Shown: positions 4,971-7,871 of the stretch, one piece after another
Layout of the letters: the number at the start of each line of letters is the position of its first letter
Numbering within the stretch: the first letter of the stretch is position 1
DNA from: Sphingomonas sp.
GTDB lineage: Bacteria; Pseudomonadota; Alphaproteobacteria; Sphingomonadales; Sphingomonadaceae
Direction: 5' to 3'
Length of the DNA: 7,871 nucleotides
Assembly (NCBI GenBank): GCA_019747165.1
Contig: JAIERC010000116.1
Coordinates: 1 to 7,871 of the forward strand
Made by a program: the position numbers and the translations under genes
Notes under the pieces: generated by a model
Told to the model about the DNA's origin: nothing
Seen by the model: only the letters and a program-made list of their open reading frames with translations
The model's database searches: none

Positions 4971-6602
4971 ATGAACCAACAGCCCGCCCATCTGGATCGA
5001 CCCCGTCTCACGCGCGAATGGTGGCGTGGTGCGACCATCTATCAGATCTATCCGCGCAGTTTCGCTGATTCGAACGGTGACGGTATTGGGGATCTCCCCG
5101 GCATTACTGCGCATCTCGATCATGTCGCCTCCCTGGGGGTTGATGCAATCTGGCTTTCACCCTTTTTCCCGTCGCCGATGAGGGATTTCGGTTATGACGT
5201 GTCTGATTATTGCGATGTCGATCCGATCTTCGGGACGCTCGATGATTTCGACGCTCTGATCGAACGCGGCCATGCGTTGGGCCTTAAGATCATTATCGAT
5301 CAGGTTTATTCGCATACCAGCGATGCGCATCCATGGTTTCAGCAAAGCCGGGCCGATCATTCCAATGCCAAAGCGGATTGGTATGTTTGGGGGGATGCCA
5401 AGGCTGATGGGTCGCCGCCAAGCAACTGGCAATCGGTATTCGGCGGCCCGGCCTGGACCTGGGACGCGCGGCGCGGCCAATATTACATGCATAATTTCCT
5501 CAGCAGCCAGCCGCAGCTTAATGTCCATAACCCCGATGTGCAGGATGCCTTGCTCGCGACGGCGCGCTTCTGGCTCGATCGGGGCGTTGATGGCTTCCGG
5601 ATGGATGCGATCAATTTCTCAATGCATGATCCGGCGTTCACGGATAATCCGCCCGCGCCGCCCAGTACCGCCCCGCGCACGCGGCCCTTTGATTTCCAGT
5701 TGCACGTGCATAATCAATCGCATGCCGATATCCCCCGCTTTGTCGCGCGGATTCGTGCCCTGCTCGACGATTACGGCAATCGTTTCACCGTGGCCGAAAT
5801 CGGCGGCGCGGATAATGATCATGAAATGAAGGCGTTTACTGCCGATAATCGCCATTTCGACAGTGCCTATGGGTTTGATTTTCTCTATGCCCGGCAACTG
5901 ACCCCAGAATTGGTGCGCGAGGCGACCGAACGCTGGCCGGACCGGCCAGGGCTTGGCTGGCCGAGCTGGGCGTTTTCCAACCATGATGCGCCGCGGGCGG
6001 TTTCGCGCTGGGCTGCGCCTGAGCGTAGGGACGGCTATGCACGGCTGACGATGCTGTTGCTGCTGTGCCTGCGCGGTGATGTTTTCATCTACCAGGGCGA
6101 GGAGCTGGGCCTCAGTCAGGTCGAAATCGGCTTTGATGACCTGAAGGACCCGGAGGCAATCGCCAATTGGCCGCTAACGCTGAATCGCGATGGCGCGCGA
6201 ACGCCTTTGCCCTGGTGTCCTGGCTCACCCGGTTTGGGCTTTTCGTCGGGCAAGCCGTGGCTGCCAATGGGCGATGATCATGCCGCGCTGACGATAAGCG
6301 CGCAGAATGCCGATCCCGAATCGATGCTGGCCTTCACCCGGACGCTTGTGGCGTTGCGCAACGACAGCGACGCGCTGCTGCTGGGCGCGATGCAGGTGAT
6401 CGAGGCTTCGGATCAGTTGCTCGTGTTCGATCGCTCGGTGCCGGGCGAGACGATGCTGTGCGTCTTCAATCTTGGCGCGCAACCGATCCACTGGGCACCG
6501 GTCGAGCCGGCCCGCTGGCAGATCGTCGCACAGGTCGGGACGATCGAAGATTGGGCGCTGGGGCCTTTTGCTGGCTATGTCGCAAGGACAGCGGGCACAT
6601 GA
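4971..6602 (+). CDS. GH13 alpha-glucosidase (GH13_23-like)
   Basis: A 543-residue retaining alpha-glucosidase that releases glucose from maltose and short alpha-glucosides. Conserved GH13 regions appear in order. The calcium-type loop DSNGDGIGD is at 33-41. Region I is DQVYSHTSD (D110, H116). Region II is GFRMDAINF with nucleophile D212. Region III is VAEIGG with acid/base E276. Region IV is FSNHD with the transition-state aspartate D339. HDPAFTDNPPAPP after region II resembles Halomonas HaG and Xanthomonas enzymes of subfamily 23, which favour alpha-1,4 or broad alpha-glucosides. No signal peptide is seen, so it should be cytoplasmic. I chose ATG 4971; an in-frame TTG at 4950 would add MRCRKIT but has no ribosome binding site and no family counterpart. 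The stop overlaps the next ORF by four bases (ATGA, 6599-6602), indicating translational coupling. Confidence 0.95.
   Translation: MNQQPAHLDRPRLTREWWRGATIYQIYPRSFADSNGDGIGDLPGITAHLDHVASLGVDAIWLSPFFPSPMRDFGYDVSDYCDVDPIFGTLDDFDALIERGHALGLKIIIDQVYSHTSDAHPWFQQSRADHSNAKADWYVWGDAKADGSPPSNWQSVFGGPAWTWDARRGQYYMHNFLSSQPQLNVHNPDVQDALLATARFWLDRGVDGFRMDAINFSMHDPAFTDNPPAPPSTAPRTRPFDFQLHVHNQSHADIPRFVARIRALLDDYGNRFTVAEIGGADNDHEMKAFTADNRHFDSAYGFDFLYARQLTPELVREATERWPDRPGLGWPSWAFSNHDAPRAVSRWAAPERRDGYARLTMLLLLCLRGDVFIYQGEELGLSQVEIGFDDLKDPEAIANWPLTLNRDGARTPLPWCPGSPGLGFSSGKPWLPMGDDHAALTISAQNADPESMLAFTRTLVALRNDSDALLLGAMQVIEASDQLLVFDRSVPGETMLCVFNLGAQPIHWAPVEPARWQIVAQVGTIEDWALGPFAGYVARTAGT
6584..6588 (+). promoter_or_regulatory. 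Ribosome binding site of the 57-codon ORF
   Basis: AAGGA at 6584-6588, inside the end of the GH13 gene, is ten bases before ATG 6599. It supports that start over the longer in-frame ORF that opens upstream inside the GH13 gene. Confidence 0.5.
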
Positions 6603-6772
6603 ATGCGATAGCGTTGCTGGCAGCAGCCCCTGCTTCTACCAAACGGGTGGCCGGTCTTGCCTCGCCGGATAATGTCGCGCTGGTCTCGATGAGTGACGAG
6701 GATGGCCACTGGACCCATCCCTGGGGCTGCGGGCAGGCGATCCGCTACGTTGCACCGGACAAGCGCCGGTGA
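6599..6772 (+). pseudogene. Short ORF, probable internally deleted remnant of a GH97 alpha-glucosidase
   Basis: A 57-codon ORF with its own AAGGA site, overlapping the GH13 stop by ATGA and the esterase start by GTGA. It starts with a short hydrophobic stretch (IALLAAAPA) like the end of a signal peptide. It then has ASPDNVALVSMS followed almost at once by HWTHPWGCGQAIR. GH97 enzymes such as Bacteroides SusB carry an SPDN motif at the mature N-terminus and, about 60-90 residues later, a W-x-x-W-G-x-x-x-x-I-R motif before NHYNEL. Here both are present but nearly fused, and the catalytic barrel is missing. The simplest reading is a large in-frame internal deletion followed by a new tail (YVAPDKRR). 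The frame stays open, so a short peptide may still be made and may couple translation to the esterase. The GH97 link is from memory of the family; a genuine small protein is the alternative. Confidence 0.5.
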
Positions 6773-7698
6773 TTGTCCGCCTGATCCTTTTTCTTGGCGC
6801 GATATTGCTGGCTGGCGGGATGGGCCAGGCCAAAAAGCCCTCTGCCGGCGGCAGCTTCATTGACATAGCTGCGCTTGCCTCCAGCAATATCGGTGCGGCG
6901 CATGTCACGATCTGGCTGCCACCGGGCTATGGCCGCGGCAAGCAGCGTTACGGCGTGGTCTATATGCAAGACGCCGAAAATCTGTTCTTTCTCGATAAAT
7001 CCAACTTTAAGAAGATTTGGGCGGCCGACAAATCGGTGATGCGGCTGGTTGCCGACAAGGCAATTGATCCGGTGATCATCGTTGGCATTTACAGTCACGG
7101 TGCCGACCGCGCGCGCACTTATTTGCCGCAGCGGCTGTTTGAGTCGCTTAGCCCCGATATGAAGGCGCAGATCACCCCGTTCCTGAAGGGGCCGGTCCGA
7201 TCGGATGCCTATCTGAGATTTCTGGTCAGCGAACTCAAGCCAATGATCGACAAACGCTATCGGACGCGCCCTGATCGCGATCATACAGCAATCATGGGAT
7301 CAAGCATGGGCGGGCTGATTTCGCTCTATGCCATTGCCGAATATCCCCAAGTGTTCGGCATGGCGGGGTGCGTTTCAACGCATTGGCCGCTCGTCAATCC
7401 GGTGCTCAGCGACACCCGCCGTGCTGAATTGCAGTCCGCCTGGGATCATTATCTCACGGATCGGCTGGGTCCGCCCGATGGCCGCCATATCTGGTTCGAT
7501 CATGGCGACCAGACGCTCGACGGTTTTTATGGTCCCTGGCAGACCGCCATCGATGCCACACTGATCCGGATCGGCTGGCAGCCGCAGCGCGATTTCGAAA
7601 CGCGCAGTTATCCGGGGGCCGCCCATGAGGAAGATGCCTGGGCAGCGCGACTTGATGAGATTTTTAGCTGGCTGCTGGGCCGACACGTGAATGACTGA
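6769..7698 (+). CDS. Secreted alpha/beta-hydrolase, putative esterase (PF00756, COG2819-like)
   Basis: A 309-residue protein with an N-terminal signal peptide (hydrophobic residues 5-17, likely cut after GQA at 19-21), so it acts in the periplasm or outside. The nucleophile elbow GSSMGG gives S179. The segment FDHGDQTLDGFY supplies the acid (D247 or D251), and H286 sits in the HEEDAW motif typical of this esterase-D-like family. The family includes feruloyl and acetyl-xylan esterases, siderophore esterases and uncharacterised hydrolases; the true substrate cannot be read from the sequence. Its place after an alpha-glucosidase suggests deacylation of a saccharide. It is not S-formylglutathione hydrolase, which is cytosolic and has a GHSMGGHGAL-type elbow. 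The start is GTG (6769-6771), overlapping the previous stop as GTGA, so translation is probably coupled; no strong ribosome binding site is seen. Confidence 0.88.
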   Translation: MIVRLILFLGAILLAGGMGQAKKPSAGGSFIDIAALASSNIGAAHVTIWLPPGYGRGKQRYGVVYMQDAENLFFLDKSNFKKIWAADKSVMRLVADKAIDPVIIVGIYSHGADRARTYLPQRLFESLSPDMKAQITPFLKGPVRSDAYLRFLVSELKPMIDKRYRTRPDRDHTAIMGSSMGGLISLYAIAEYPQVFGMAGCVSTHWPLVNPVLSDTRRAELQSAWDHYLTDRLGPPDGRHIWFDHGDQTLDGFYGPWQTAIDATLIRIGWQPQRDFETRSYPGAAHEEDAWAARLDEIFSWLLGRHVND

Positions 7699-7816
7699 AG
7701 GAACGTTCTGGACCATCATTCGGAGCGACAAGGCGATGGCCGTGATTGATAAAGCCATCGCCCGGTGCAGGATGAACTTCCCCTCGCACCGCGAAATGCT
7801 GGCCGCGCTGGCCTGA
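7691..7816 (+). CDS. Small hypothetical protein, 41 residues
   Basis: An ATG inside the last codons of the esterase gene opens a 41-codon frame ending in TGA (7814-7816), overlapping the esterase by eight bases. The product starts MTEGTFWTIIRSDKAM and ends HREMLAALA; it is soluble, mildly basic, with a likely helical middle (AMAVIDKAIARC). I do not recognise it. There is no clear ribosome binding site, so coupling to the esterase would be needed. It fills the gap to the next gene and follows the overlapping style of the cluster, but it could be a gene remnant or a chance frame. Confidence 0.4.
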   Translation: MTEGTFWTIIRSDKAMAVIDKAIARCRMNFPSHREMLAALA

Positions 7817-7838
7817 CCCTCCGAACAAAGGACTGATC

Positions 7839-7871
7839 ATGGCCCTCGCGCCCGCTCAACCAACCGCCACC
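7839..7871 (+). CDS. Start of an unidentified gene (partial)
   Basis: ATG at 7839-7841 follows AAAGGA (7827-7832) at six bases, a good ribosome binding site, and the frame stays open to the window end, giving MALAPAQPTAT. Eleven residues cannot identify the product. The 22-base distance from the previous stop suggests it belongs to the same rightward cluster. Confidence 0.65.
   Translation, partial: MALAPAQPTAT

Noticed and set aside
6769..7698. Esterase as S-formylglutathione hydrolase
   Set aside because: It has a signal peptide, lacks the cytosolic enzyme's elbow sequence and is separated from the dehydrogenase by unrelated genes.

Overview
This looks like chromosomal DNA of a GC-rich alphaproteobacterium, most likely a sphingomonad. 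That rests on an acidic FYDLN-type protein tail followed by tRNA-Ala(GGC), a class III alcohol dehydrogenase, and a GH13 alpha-glucosidase/esterase cluster of the kind found in sphingomonad maltose loci. The assignment is inference from gene content; no species can be named. No mobile element, CRISPR array or rRNA is visible.

Layout. Bases 1-173 are the acidic C-terminal end of a rightward gene. A perfect 12-bp inverted repeat follows, and its loop carries a -10-like hexamer for the next gene, tRNA-Ala(GGC) (261-336). A leftward gene (517-1611) encodes a MloK1-like cyclic-nucleotide-gated K+ channel. Divergent from it, across a 175-base intergenic region with spaced direct repeats and G-tracts at both ribosome binding sites, is a large CorA-like membrane protein (1787-3451). 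After a hairpin-bearing gap comes class III alcohol dehydrogenase / S-(hydroxymethyl)glutathione dehydrogenase (3676-4782). Next is a tightly overlapping rightward cluster: GH13_23-type alpha-glucosidase (4971-6602), a 57-codon ORF that looks like an internally deleted GH97 gene (6599-6772), a secreted PF00756 esterase (6769-7698), a 41-codon ORF (7691-7816), and the first 11 codons of another gene with a good ribosome binding site (7839-).

How the genes fit together. The K+ channel and CorA-like gene form a divergent ion-transport pair that may share control elements. The dehydrogenase is the glutathione-dependent formaldehyde detoxification enzyme, but its usual partner S-formylglutathione hydrolase is not beside it. 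The downstream cluster looks like a translationally coupled saccharide-use unit: cytoplasmic hydrolysis of alpha-glucosides by GH13 and extracytoplasmic ester cleavage by the esterase, with a probable GH97 member degraded in place.

Most of the window is ordinary housekeeping and carbohydrate or ion-transport content. No clearly new system is evident. The best candidates for a second look are the GH97 remnant kept between two 4-base overlaps, the tRNA promoter placed in a terminator-like loop, and the repeat-bearing divergent promoter. No stretch longer than 300 bases lacks a gene.
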